Shown one piece after another: positions 53,678 to 62,362 of a stretch of DNA of 64,000 bases. The stretch covers positions 1 to 64,000 of the forward strand of contig CAZRGV010000008.1 in NCBI GenBank assembly GCA_964599655.1, read 5' to 3'. A program made the position numbers and the translations under genes. The notes under the pieces were generated by a model. That model had not been told where the DNA came from. It made no database searches and saw only the letters and a program-made list of their open reading frames with translations. Source of the DNA: CAZRGV01 sp964599655. GTDB lineage: Bacteria; Planctomycetota; Planctomycetia; Isosphaerales; Isosphaeraceae. Within the stretch, counting starts at the first letter, position 1. Every line of letters begins with the position of its first letter.

Positions 53678-54505
53678 TCAGGAACGCGACCGGCGCCGCC
53701 GCAAGCGAATCGCGGCGCCGCCGGCCACGATCGACCAGGCCAGGAGAGTTGCTGGTTCGGGAATCTGACCCGCGTCGACTCTGGGGAAGACTACTCCCTC
53801 TTCTTCGACCATGTCGTCGGGAGAGCCAGCGAACGCCATCAGCCCAAATCCAGTCGTGGGGTTATAACCGGGCAACTTGCTGAAGTTCGTGATCAGGAAC
53901 TCGAAGTCGGGATGCTGGGGCGACGGGTCGAAGACCAGTCCACCCATGTGTCCGGGCAGATACGTGCCGTAACTGTTGGCGAACCCCATGCCGTTGTTGG
54001 CGTATGTGGCAATCGTGAAACCGTCGATTCCAGGACCGGCCTGCGACTTATCGCCCGGCACCCCAGCCAGCACGGTCGGCTTACCGCTGTTGGTGAAGTC
54101 GAAGCCGATCGTGATCGACTCCCGGCCTCCGAGATGCGGCAGGTCGATCCCTCCCGCGGCGGCCGTTTGGGACGACACGGTGCCCGGGTTTCCGTTGCTG
54201 TCGGCGTCTCCGGCAACGCCGAAGAAATTCACGCCAACCTCCATCGTGTCCGTCGACTTATCGTAATAGAGCCGGATGTCCTTGATCGACCAGCCTGTGC
54301 TCATGTGATGCGAAAGAATGTATTGCTCGGCGTTCGTGCTGGGAAACTGAGGGTTGATCAGGGTGGTGATGCCGGGCTGATTCGACGGGAAGTCCTTCTC
54401 GACGTCCCCCGTGCTGTTCGCGCTGATCGGACCGGCCGACGCTGGGAAAGCGGCTGCGAGCACGGCCAGGAATCCGGTCCAGACCCAGAGCTTGCGGAAA
54501 ACCAT
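53678..54505 (-). CDS. PEP-CTERM sorting domain secreted protein
   Basis: 275 aa from the ATG at 54505 with AAGGAGA 7 nt upstream. Signal peptide VFRKLWVWTGFLAVLAAAFPASA. The C-terminus carries the PEP-CTERM tripartite signal: IPEPATLLAWS, a short hydrophobic helix, then RLRRRR. Central motifs AGDADSNGNPGTV, LPHLGGRESITIGFDF and FEFLITNFSKL recur in the divergently transcribed protein at 54789-56459, so the two are paralogues. It is expected to be processed by an exosortase and displayed at the surface. Confidence 0.9.
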   Translation of the reverse strand: MVFRKLWVWTGFLAVLAAAFPASAGPISANSTGDVEKDFPSNQPGITTLINPQFPSTNAEQYILSHHMSTGWSIKDIRLYYDKSTDTMEVGVNFFGVAGDADSNGNPGTVSSQTAAAGGIDLPHLGGRESITIGFDFTNSGKPTVLAGVPGDKSQAGPGIDGFTIATYANNGMGFANSYGTYLPGHMGGLVFDPSPQHPDFEFLITNFSKLPGYNPTTGFGLMAFAGSPDDMVEEEGVVFPRVDAGQIPEPATLLAWSIVAGGAAIRLRRRRSRS

Positions 54506-54753
54506 GACGCGTCTCCTTCCGCGTAGATTCGTCGGATTCGAGTCGCCTCGGCCATGCCGAGCACAGGGCTCGGCCCGTCGGCGTCGGTTGATCCTGCGTG
54601 TTCGTTGGTTCCGGCCTTTGTCCCATTGTCCGGACAGTGAGTCGGAGGGGTGACCTGGGTTTTCGACATTCGTCACGCGGCGATGGGGTTGTGAGACTCC
54701 ACGCCGAGGACGGAGTTCCGTTCCCTCGAAGGGCGAGCGGCCCCGGATCTCTT

Positions 54754-54767
54754 GGGGGGCACCCCCC
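54754..54767 (+). promoter_or_regulatory. GC hairpin just before the surface-protein gene
   Basis: GGGGGG (54754-54759) faces CCCCCC (54762-54767), 21 nt before the ATG at 54789. It would form a short, very stable stem in the 5' leader close to the ribosome site and could affect translation. Confidence 0.3.
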
Positions 54768-54788
54768 GCCAGAAAGGATGTTGGCGCG

Positions 54789-56459
54789 ATGTCTCTGTTC
54801 CAATCGCTCCGCAACACCGTTCAGTCGTGGGTGCGACGTCGCGGCAAAACGAAGCCGCCGCGATCCCGCGCCAACGTCGCCCTGGAACGTCTAGATCATC
54901 GGCAACTTCTCAGCGTTACCTTCACTGGAAACGCCACAACCGATATTCCCGACAATGCCGGCCCAGGCTTCGCAATCGTTCAGAATCCCACCCCGCTTCC
55001 GATCAACGATCCGCAACTGGCTGCGCTCATCAAGGTTTCCGGCTTTGATATCAGTGCCGTCCGGATGTTTTACAGCCCTCAGGACGACATTCTGAGCATC
55101 GCCATCCAGCAACCGCTGAACCAGAAAACCAACCCGCAATTTCCAGTGATCGCCGGTGACGCGGACAACAACGGCAACGGCGGAACCGTCGATCCCGCCG
55201 TGCTTCAGGTCCAGCCGCTGTTCCAGGATTACCCCTATCTCGGCGGCACCGAAACCATGGGGGTTTTCCTCGACCTGAACAACGACTCGATCCCGGACGT
55301 TGTCGCGGGCATCTCCAACGACCAGGGCGCGGGCAAGTTGTATCAGGTGGCCGACGCGGTGGTCAATCCCGACCCGAACCTGGCCTCGACGACCCCTCCC
55401 GCCTTCGGTACGCCTCTTCAGGACAATACCGGCTTCGCCTTCCTGAGAAACGCCGACCCGACCAAGCCCAGCTTTGAGTTCCAGATCACCAACTTCTCCA
55501 AGCTCTACCAAGCAAAGACCGGCAAGGCGCTTCAGGCCAATAGTGTCATTCGCGTGGGAGCCTTCGGCGGCTCCAACGAGGACTTCATCAACGAGGAGTT
55601 CGTCCCGGCCCAACCAGTCAGCTTCGGCGTCGCCCCTCCGCCGCCACCGACCTGCCCACCCCTGTCACCACCGGTGATGATCAACCCGCACCAGCATCGC
55701 CATGTGAATACCGCCCATCCGACCCTCATCCGAGTCAACCTCTTCGGAACAAGTGGGTTCAACGTCAATCAGATCGATCCCCAATCCGTTCGGCTTGGCG
55801 GCGCGGCCCCACTGGCCCACTTCACTCGAAACATCAACCACGATGAATTTCTCGACGCAACATATATTTTCCAAGGCGATCAGATTCAACTGCCGAGAGG
55901 CATCGTCGAAGCCCACGTGACTGGCACAGTGACAGATCCAGCCACCGGCCACACGACACCTTTCGACACGGCGAAGATTATTTTCAACCGCGACAAATCG
56001 TATTACTCCCCCGCGCAGCAGGCCGCCCAGGCCCATCGCCAGCAGATTCGAGGGGATGCACCCGCGTTCCCGCCGCCATTCTTGGCAAGGCGGGCCCACC
56101 AGGCCGGTGTCGATCTCGTGATCGACCAGATGCAGAACGAGTCGACCATCAGTTGGCGGACCCCCAACGCTCCAACCGTCGCCATCGCGACGCGAAGCCA
56201 GAACCACCAGCAACGTCTTGACGCCATTCGGAGCAAGATCCACCCTCACAAAGGACCGCTCGAACAGGTCGCTTCACAGCCCACGCCGATCCTTCGACCT
56301 CGGGTTTCCACGAAGGTGGTTCCCCAGACCGACCGCTCCACTCCGGCGGTGACACGCAACCTTCCGCGACCCACTCCAAGGCCGACCAGGCGCGTCTCGC
56401 CAACCCCGGCCGTCATCAACGTCGATCAACTCGTGGCCTCGTCCTCCTTGTCCCGTTGA
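54789..56459 (+). CDS. Surface-type protein with LExLxxRxLLS leader, paralogue of the neighbouring PEP-CTERM protein
   Basis: 556 aa. The N-terminus has a basic stretch and then RANVALERLDHRQLLS, the planctomycete motif usually found at the start of large exported proteins. Residues about 50-280 share the domain of the divergent PEP-CTERM protein (AGDADNNGNGGTV, YLGGTETMGVFLDL, FEFQITNFSKL, FGGSNEDFINEEF). A proline-rich linker follows, then an Ig-like region (about 300-400) and a His, Pro and Arg-rich C-terminal tail. No PEP-CTERM is present. Confidence 0.8.
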   Translation: MSLFQSLRNTVQSWVRRRGKTKPPRSRANVALERLDHRQLLSVTFTGNATTDIPDNAGPGFAIVQNPTPLPINDPQLAALIKVSGFDISAVRMFYSPQDDILSIAIQQPLNQKTNPQFPVIAGDADNNGNGGTVDPAVLQVQPLFQDYPYLGGTETMGVFLDLNNDSIPDVVAGISNDQGAGKLYQVADAVVNPDPNLASTTPPAFGTPLQDNTGFAFLRNADPTKPSFEFQITNFSKLYQAKTGKALQANSVIRVGAFGGSNEDFINEEFVPAQPVSFGVAPPPPPTCPPLSPPVMINPHQHRHVNTAHPTLIRVNLFGTSGFNVNQIDPQSVRLGGAAPLAHFTRNINHDEFLDATYIFQGDQIQLPRGIVEAHVTGTVTDPATGHTTPFDTAKIIFNRDKSYYSPAQQAAQAHRQQIRGDAPAFPPPFLARRAHQAGVDLVIDQMQNESTISWRTPNAPTVAIATRSQNHQQRLDAIRSKIHPHKGPLEQVASQPTPILRPRVSTKVVPQTDRSTPAVTRNLPRPTPRPTRRVSPTPAVINVDQLVASSSLSR

Positions 56460-56527
56460 ACGCCGAACGACCGGGATAGCCGTAGTTCCCCCGTCGAATG
56501 TTAAAATGGGATCGAACGGGGGAACTC

Positions 56528-56950
56528 ATGCTAATTGTCAACGACCGGATCGCCATCCCACTTGAGGAATTCGAGATCAGCCACGCTCGCTCCAGCGGGC
56601 CCGGCGGACAGAACGTCAACAAGGTCCACTCCAAGGTCATTCTGCGCTGGAATCCCGCGACGAGCCCGAGCCTGCCGCCTTCCGTCCAGTCGCGACTTTT
56701 AGATGCCTTGGAGTCTCGGCTAACCAAAGACGGTGATCTGCTCATCACGTCCCAACGCACGGCCGACCAATCCCGAAACCTGGCCGATTGCCTCGACAAG
56801 CTGCGAAATCTCATCTTCAAGGCGGCCGAACCCCCCCGGCCTCGTCGCCCGACACGCCCAACCCAAGCGTCCCGCGTCAAGCGGATCGAAGCGAAATCAC
56901 GTCGCTCCGAGACCAAGAAACTGCGGCGAAAACCGCAAGCCGAGGAGTAA
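56528..56950 (+). CDS. arfB: Ribosome-rescue peptidyl-tRNA hydrolase ArfB (YaeJ-type)
   Basis: 140 aa from the ATG at 56528 (GGGGGA upstream). The catalytic GGQ motif lies in HARSSGPGGQNVNKVHSK, with RF-1 domain features (VILRWNP, ITSQRTADQSRN). The basic C-terminal tail (RVKRIEAKSRRSETKKLRRK) fits ArfB, which inserts into the mRNA channel of stalled ribosomes. It frees stalled peptides without a stop codon. The next small gene starts 8 nt after its stop. Confidence 0.93.
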   Translation: MLIVNDRIAIPLEEFEISHARSSGPGGQNVNKVHSKVILRWNPATSPSLPPSVQSRLLDALESRLTKDGDLLITSQRTADQSRNLADCLDKLRNLIFKAAEPPRPRRPTRPTQASRVKRIEAKSRRSETKKLRRKPQAEE

Positions 56951-56958
56951 CTCCCGCC

Positions 56959-57222
56959 ATGGCCGACTACTCTCCCTACCAGCAAAAAATCATCAAGCGA
57001 TACTACGAGAACTTCGATGCCATCAAGGTGCAGCGTCTCGCCGAGCTGGTAACGGAACTCTATCTCGCCGAGGGGAAAAAGCGGGACCGACTCTGGAAAC
57101 AGGTTGAGGAGGCGCTCACGAAGCTTGAATTTCCGGCGTCCCGGATTGCCCACCTGCTCGAAAAACGCGACCCCGCTCTGTTGGCGGAAGTTCTCAAGGA
57201 GTTGGAGTCAAAACGCGACTGA
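56959..57222 (+). CDS. Small conserved protein of unknown function
   Basis: 87 aa from the ATG at 56959. It is all-helical and charged: MADYSPYQQKIIKRYYENFD, LVTELYLAEGKKRDRLWKQ, LLEKRDPALLAEVLKELES. No known domain is recognised. It lies 8 nt after arfB on the same strand, so the two are co-transcribed and may share a role in translation, which is inference. Confidence 0.65.
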   Translation: MADYSPYQQKIIKRYYENFDAIKVQRLAELVTELYLAEGKKRDRLWKQVEEALTKLEFPASRIAHLLEKRDPALLAEVLKELESKRD

Positions 57223-57243
57223 GGCATCCGAGGACAAAATGTC

Positions 57244-57268
57244 GGGCCGGGAATTCCGCCCCCGGCCC
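57244..57268. terminator. 8-bp hairpin between convergent genes
   Basis: GGGCCGGG (57244-57251) pairs with CCCGGCCC (57261-57268) around a 9-nt loop, 21 nt after the stop of the small gene and 30 nt before the convergent pseudogene end. It can serve both directions. No U-tract. Confidence 0.5.
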
Positions 57269-57297
57269 GGCGGCTTCGATCGGAGCGATCCAAATTC

Positions 57298-58062
57298 TCA
57301 CTTTTTCAAGTTCGAGGCGAGGAAGCCGGCAATCCGCTGCCAGGCGTCGTTCGCGGCCTTCTCGTTGTACTGCGGTCCTCCTGGCCTCATGAAAGCGTGA
57401 CCCGCCGCCGGGTAGACGTGAAGCTCCACCTTCGACCCCTTCGCTTCAAGCAACTTGGTGAATTGCTTGACCTTATCGACGGGAATACCGCGATCGTCCG
57501 CCCCAAAGATTCCCAGCAACGGTTTCCCCGCGAGTTGGTCGATCTGCTGGCCCTCGGTGGTGATGCTCCCGTAGCAATTGATCGTCGGGCCGATCGTCGG
57601 CGACGCCTGCGCGGTCGCCCTCACGTACCCTCCCATGCACCAGCCGATCACGCCCAGTGGCTTCCCCGGCGCCACGTCCCGTTGCTGCTGGAGAAAAGCC
57701 ACGGCCCCTTTTCGATCCGCTACCACCTGACCTCGGTCGAGCGCGCATCAGTTCGTGGGCAACCATCGAATCGTCCGTCGACTTCCCACCATAGAGATTC
57801 ACCCCCAGCGCCACGTAGCCCTGCGAGGCCAGGCGATCAGCACCCTGCTGGACCCAGTCGGTCAATCCCCATCATTCGTCAATCACGACGATCGACGGGA
57901 ACGGACCATTTCCCTCCGGCCGGCCCAAATCCGCTTGATCGGACCGGCTCCGCCAGCGAATTCCAACGTCTTCGATTCCGCCTTCGGCCCATCCGCCGAC
58001 ACGCCGCCAACCATTCCCAGCACGAACGTCCAGCCGATCAACCATCTCAACCAGCTCATCAT
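57298..58062 (-). pseudogene. Dienelactone hydrolase family protein, decayed
   Basis: Reading from the ATG at 58062 (GGGAG upstream), SWLRWLIGWTFVLGMVGG is a signal peptide. The frame shifts near 57918 into NGPFPSIVVIDE, then meets an in-frame TGA at 57872 where the family has Trp, then continues WGLTDWVQQGADRLASQGYV. It shifts again near 57745 (a missing base in a GCGCGC run) into VVADRKGAVAFLQQQ, with the nucleophile motif GWCMGGY and the His region YPAAGHAFM. Three lesions argue for a real pseudogene rather than a single sequencing slip. Confidence 0.82.
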
Positions 58063-58318
58063 GTGCTGACTCCCAAAAGGCGACAGGATTCCAAGTCGTA
58101 CATGCGGCACGCCCCAGTCCGTCCCTCGCGTGATTGGGCTTCCCTCGGCGCGTCGGGTCCACCCCCTTCCGCGTCGGATGCTCCCTCCCGAGGAGTGACG
58201 TCGCGGAAGCCTCAGCTCCTTGCGCACCCATCTTCGCTCCGACTAGTTAAACCACGGGATCAGGCTATTCCGCGAGCATGCAAGACTTCATGGCGAAAAA
58301 ATTGCCAGAAATAGCCTA

Positions 58319-58347
58319 TTGACGAGATTGTGTTTGTTTCGTAAGTT
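58319..58347 (+). promoter_or_regulatory. Sigma-70-like promoter for the XRE regulator
   Basis: TTGACG (58319-58324), a 17-nt spacer, then TAAGTT (58342-58347), 54 nt before the ATG at 58401. The -35 is one base off consensus. The upstream spacer from 58063 shows no other feature. Confidence 0.45.
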
Positions 58348-58400
58348 TTATGTAGTTTCCCCCCCAATTCCCATCTCAACACACTGGAGGCTTGAATCCA

Positions 58401-58874
58401 ATGACTCTCGCGAAGCGTATCCGCGACTGCCGGTACGCCAAGGGTTGGGGGCCCGATGAATTGGCTGGCCGGGCGCAGATTTCGAGAACCGCTCTTTACC
58501 AGATCGAGTGTGGTAAAACGGAAACACCTCGGGCGGGCACGTTGCGTCGCATTGCCAAGGCCCTTGGAGTCACCACGGACGCCCTGCTCGGCAATGAGGG
58601 CCTGAACCTCCCTCATGGTGAGTTCGAGGACGCCGGCTCCCCGGTCGCGGAAATGGCCTCGGAGTGGGCCGCAAGCTCGCCGTCCCGTGCCGCGTTTGAT
58701 CGCCCCGACTTCTCCAAGCCGGAAACCGAACCATACGCGGCCTGGTCCGCGAGCGCTCGGGTTCGAGAACTTGACCGAAAGTTCCATGAACTGCTCGATT
58801 CGCCCCTCGGCGAAGGTGTGGCTCGGATTGTCGAGGACGCGTATCGTTTGCTCCCGAAGTGGCGCGGTCAGTAA
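58401..58874 (+). CDS. XRE family helix-turn-helix regulator
   Basis: 157 aa from the ATG at 58401, with GGAGG 10 nt upstream; a TTG at 58392 sits too close to that site. Helix-turn-helix at about 3-60: AKRIRDCRYAKGWGPDELAG, then AQISRTALYQIECGKTETPR. The rest is unrecognised, with a hydrophilic middle. It probably binds DNA near its own gene; targets are unknown. Confidence 0.88.
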   Translation: MTLAKRIRDCRYAKGWGPDELAGRAQISRTALYQIECGKTETPRAGTLRRIAKALGVTTDALLGNEGLNLPHGEFEDAGSPVAEMASEWAASSPSRAAFDRPDFSKPETEPYAAWSASARVRELDRKFHELLDSPLGEGVARIVEDAYRLLPKWRGQ

Positions 58875-58974
58875 TCTACCGTTCCGCGACACGATCCTTC
58901 CGATACTTCTCGCCTTCTCCGCGATTTGAACGAGTCTCTCCGAAAGATCGGCTAGAATTCCTCAAGGTTTCTTC

Positions 58975-59007
58975 GGGCCCGAACGACATGGCGGTCGGGT
59001 CGGGCCC
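58975..59007 (+). promoter_or_regulatory. Large GC-rich hairpin upstream of a secreted-protein gene
   Basis: GGGCCCGAACGAC (58975-58987) pairs almost perfectly with GTCGGGTCGGGCCC (58994-59007) around a 6-nt loop, 28 nt before the ATG at 59035. It may end the XRE transcript or lie in the secreted-protein leader. Confidence 0.4.
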
Positions 59008-59034
59008 GTTCTACTCGACACCTTGAGGCACACC

Positions 59035-59547
59035 ATGATCGTTCCCGTTCGGATGCTCCGCGTTGTACCGGTTCTGATCGTTGTCATCCTACTGACGGGC
59101 GACGATGTCGCCTACTCCGGAGGTTTTCGGAGTCGTCGATCCTCTGCGCCACCGTCGGCGCACTTCCTGGTTCCGACCACGTCCAGGTCGGATCTCGCCC
59201 CAAGTCCGATGCTAGGAACCTTTTACCCAACGCCGTACATGACGGTGGGCGGAAACGGAGTCACGGGCGGTACGGGTTACTCTCCGTTGCATCAATATGG
59301 CTGGAGCTCCACCTCGCTCTATGGCCCTTTTTCCGCGCTTCGAGCCAAGGCCGCCCCTGTCGTGACCTACTCTCGTGGCTACGATGGCACCTTCCGCCCG
59401 ACGGTGGGCACGGCCTTCAGCTATCCGTTCCTCCCCGCCGCCTCTCCGGTTGTCTATCCAACCCGAGGTACGGTCCGAAACGGATTCCAAACGCAGGGGA
59501 CACCTCCTTGGTGGGACACGGGATATAACTGGGTCGACCAGAACTGA
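59035..59547 (+). CDS. Secreted Gly/Ser/Tyr/Pro-rich protein
   Basis: 170 aa from the ATG at 59035 with GAGG 6 nt upstream. A hydrophobic N-terminus (RMLRVVPVLIVVILLTG) is followed by a low-complexity body rich in Ser, Gly, Pro, Tyr and Thr (TFYPTPYMTVGGNGVTGG, YSRGYDGTFRPTVGTA). No cysteine or catalytic motif is seen. It is probably exported, perhaps structural. The 247-nt spacer after it holds nothing clear. Confidence 0.55.
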   Translation: MIVPVRMLRVVPVLIVVILLTGDDVAYSGGFRSRRSSAPPSAHFLVPTTSRSDLAPSPMLGTFYPTPYMTVGGNGVTGGTGYSPLHQYGWSSTSLYGPFSALRAKAAPVVTYSRGYDGTFRPTVGTAFSYPFLPAASPVVYPTRGTVRNGFQTQGTPPWWDTGYNWVDQN

Positions 59548-59794
59548 TCCCTTCATTGTCGAACTTCTCTCCGTTTTTTTCTTTATTGAGCGGGAGATCG
59601 TCCCAGGGAGCCTGGATTCAACCAGCCCGCTACACTCCTCAAGGAGCCGGCTTCCCTGGAACGTTTCACCTTTCAACCGTCCGACTTGGTTCGTGATTAA
59701 GTCATGCTCGATTCGGAAAGATGCGATAAGGCAGACCGAGATCCTTGAAATGGACAAGACGATTCGGATCGCGAAATGGGGGAAATATGCCATA

Positions 59795-62194
59795 TTATCG
59801 CATCAATCTTTCGCGAAGTTTGGCAAATTCCCGCTTCCACTGCGAGTTGCCGACGGAGGGATAAAGAGTCGTGGTGGCGTCGAGCAAGGTTCGCGCATCG
59901 TCCAATCGCCCCTCGCCCTCCAAGGCCAATGCCAGGCCGTAGCGGGCTCGGAGCCAGGGCACCGAACCCGCCTCCGACGTCCGGATGAGCCTTCGGTACG
60001 TGGTCGCGGCCCCTTCAAAGTCCCGAATTTGAAGTTCCAGATCCGCGAGATTCCAGAGAAGTTTGGGCTCCAGCGCCGATCTAAGGTCCAAATCGCTGGT
60101 CAGTTGCCGACGGGCAACGTCGGGATCGCCCCGGAAGAGTTCGGCCCGCGCCAGCAGGAGCCGGACTTCCGCGTCGAGCGAGCTTGGCGGCGTGCGGGAA
60201 CCTCGGGAAAGACGACTCGCCACGATTTGAAGAATCTGGCCGTATCGCCTTCGAGACAGGTCCGAGTTCGCCGTTGAGGCGGCCCGGTCGAGCTGCCGGG
60301 CGAGGCTGAGGAGCCCGTCTCCCTCCGACGTTTCGACGAGCGATCGCACCGCCTGTTCGGCCTCGACGTAGCGACCCAGCGCCGGCAGGGCCACGACTCG
60401 AATTCGACGGGCGCGATCGCGACGGTCCTTGTCGAGCGGTCTGGCGAGCAGTCGGTCACAGATCTCGAGCGCGGTCTTCGGGTCTCCCGCGTCCGGAAAC
60501 GTCTCCAGCTCGGCGCGTTGGAGCAGCACGTCCACACGACCGGGCCCATCGCCCACCGCCGCCTCAATTCGTTGCAGGGCGTTCCTGTTCGCATCGATCG
60601 CATCCGAGACAGCCTTGCGGTCGCCAAGGACCATCGCGTTCTCGATCGTTGATCGCTGGAGGTCAGCGATCGCGAGTTGCGCCTCGAGCCATCGAGGGTG
60701 CCCCCTGGGAATCCTCACCCACAACGCGGCCGCCTCGGTGGTCTTGTCTTCTAGGCGGCGAACCTGTCCAAGTCGCCACAGCGCCTCGCCGGCCGCCGGA
60801 TCTTCTGGGAATGTGTCGATCAGATCTTCGAGCGCCTCGACGTACTTGCTCCTCACCGGTACGAACGGCCTCTCCGCCAGGCGGCGTTCCAGCGCCAGCA
60901 CCCGGAGCAAACCGGCGCGAGGTCGAAGCGTTCCGCCATGAGGATCAACCACGATTGGCTCCAGAATCCCATCAATCGCCTCGAATCGACCCGCCTGGAA
61001 CAGGTACGCCGCCGCACGGAATCGCGAGGCCAGGGCTTCCTGATGCTCACCGAGAGCGTCGGCCCGCTCCGCGCCTAAAAGTTCGAGCTGGCCAGCTTTG
61101 ACCAGGTTTCCGCGAACCTGTTGTCCTTCTGCCAGTCGCCGAAACGCGTCCGTCGAAAGTTCGGCCGGTGGTGGGTCGAATGTGCTCGATAAGAGGAGCA
61201 ACGCCTGTCTCGCCTCGGGCGCTTCGGCCTTAAGGAGGCGTTCCACCCCTTGAATGGCCCGGTTCGTGGCCTCGCCGCGGGTCCGGTCGTCGGTCGCCCT
61301 GCTGGCCTCGGCAAGATCGATACGGAGTTCGAGCGCAACGCGAAGGGTGGTCTTATCGGATAACGTTCCAAGCGCCTTTCGAGCCTCCTCGAAGCGGTTC
61401 CGTCCCAGCGCGATCCGGACCGAGAGGTCCGCGCGCTCGGAGACCGGGAGATTCGGATCGGCCTCGACAGCCCGGCTGAGAGAAGATTGGGCTTCGTCAA
61501 AACGACTGAGATCCGCGAGGATCTCGGCCTCGAGCAGGTGACCGTACGCCTTCAGTGATGCCTGCTGGAACGCGGGACTCAGCCGGGCCAGGGCCGACTC
61601 GAGCATACCGCGATCCGAAGCGGACAACGCCGCGTCAAGGCTCGCCCGATCGGTGAGCGCTCTGGCCAGTCGATATCGCGCGTTTTCCACGAGGGTGGTG
61701 TCCGCGTCCTCTCGCGAGTCGGCGATTGGCGTCAGCCGGGCAATCGCCTCGTCGAACGTCCGCCGAGCCGACTCGCGCGCCTTGGCGTCCGAGGGAGAAT
61801 TCTCCGCCTGATCCTTCCAGGTCCGCCCAACGGCCCATTGGTAAACCGCCGCCTGTGTGACGAACGACCTCGCCTTCGGATGCGAGGGATTCCGCCTCGA
61901 GAAGTCGTCGAGCAGTTCGATGGCCGTGTTCCAGCGATTGCGACGCCCCTCCACGGTCGTGGACGACGAGGCCGCGCGATCGAGCGTCGCGGCCATCTCG
62001 AGCGCAATCCGCTCGCGTTCCTCGATCGAACGCTTCGGATCGTCGAGCAGTCGCCGCTGCGTGGCGAGATACAAATCCAGTTCATTCGTTGGCTCTTGAG
62101 CGTGCGCCAGGAGATTCGGACTGGCAACCAGCACGATCACGACGAGTCCACGCAACAGGAACGCCATCGCCAATCGCTGATCGAAACGATTCAT
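59795..62194 (-). CDS. TPR-repeat secreted protein
   Basis: 799 aa from the ATG at 62194 (an ATG 4 codons earlier is also open). A signal peptide-like MAFLLRGLVVIVLVASPNLL precedes a series of helical repeats (AIELLDDFSRRNPSHPKAR, AVEADPNLPVSERADLSVRI, ARYGLALALEGEGRLDDART). These are tetratricopeptide-type. It probably acts as a periplasmic protein-binding scaffold. It is divergent from the CrtI-like gene. Confidence 0.8.
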   Translation of the reverse strand: MNRFDQRLAMAFLLRGLVVIVLVASPNLLAHAQEPTNELDLYLATQRRLLDDPKRSIEERERIALEMAATLDRAASSSTTVEGRRNRWNTAIELLDDFSRRNPSHPKARSFVTQAAVYQWAVGRTWKDQAENSPSDAKARESARRTFDEAIARLTPIADSREDADTTLVENARYRLARALTDRASLDAALSASDRGMLESALARLSPAFQQASLKAYGHLLEAEILADLSRFDEAQSSLSRAVEADPNLPVSERADLSVRIALGRNRFEEARKALGTLSDKTTLRVALELRIDLAEASRATDDRTRGEATNRAIQGVERLLKAEAPEARQALLLLSSTFDPPPAELSTDAFRRLAEGQQVRGNLVKAGQLELLGAERADALGEHQEALASRFRAAAYLFQAGRFEAIDGILEPIVVDPHGGTLRPRAGLLRVLALERRLAERPFVPVRSKYVEALEDLIDTFPEDPAAGEALWRLGQVRRLEDKTTEAAALWVRIPRGHPRWLEAQLAIADLQRSTIENAMVLGDRKAVSDAIDANRNALQRIEAAVGDGPGRVDVLLQRAELETFPDAGDPKTALEICDRLLARPLDKDRRDRARRIRVVALPALGRYVEAEQAVRSLVETSEGDGLLSLARQLDRAASTANSDLSRRRYGQILQIVASRLSRGSRTPPSSLDAEVRLLLARAELFRGDPDVARRQLTSDLDLRSALEPKLLWNLADLELQIRDFEGAATTYRRLIRTSEAGSVPWLRARYGLALALEGEGRLDDARTLLDATTTLYPSVGNSQWKREFAKLRERLMR

Positions 62195-62362
62195 GACCCA
62201 CTCCACCCCTGGACGGACGAGACCCGCTCGCTCTACGTCTCATTGTACGAATGTTTTGAGATTTCGAGCGCTCGCGAAGTCGAGAGATGGACGCTCTCAC
62301 ATGCCGCGCCTACACTCAGTCGCGAATGGACGCAGTCGATCGTATCGGGTTTGGGGATATTC

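Noticed and set aside
57872..57874. In-frame TGA in the dienelactone hydrolase gene as recoded Trp or Sec
   Set aside because: Two further frameshifts in the same gene make simple decay more likely, and other genes in the window use TGA as a stop.
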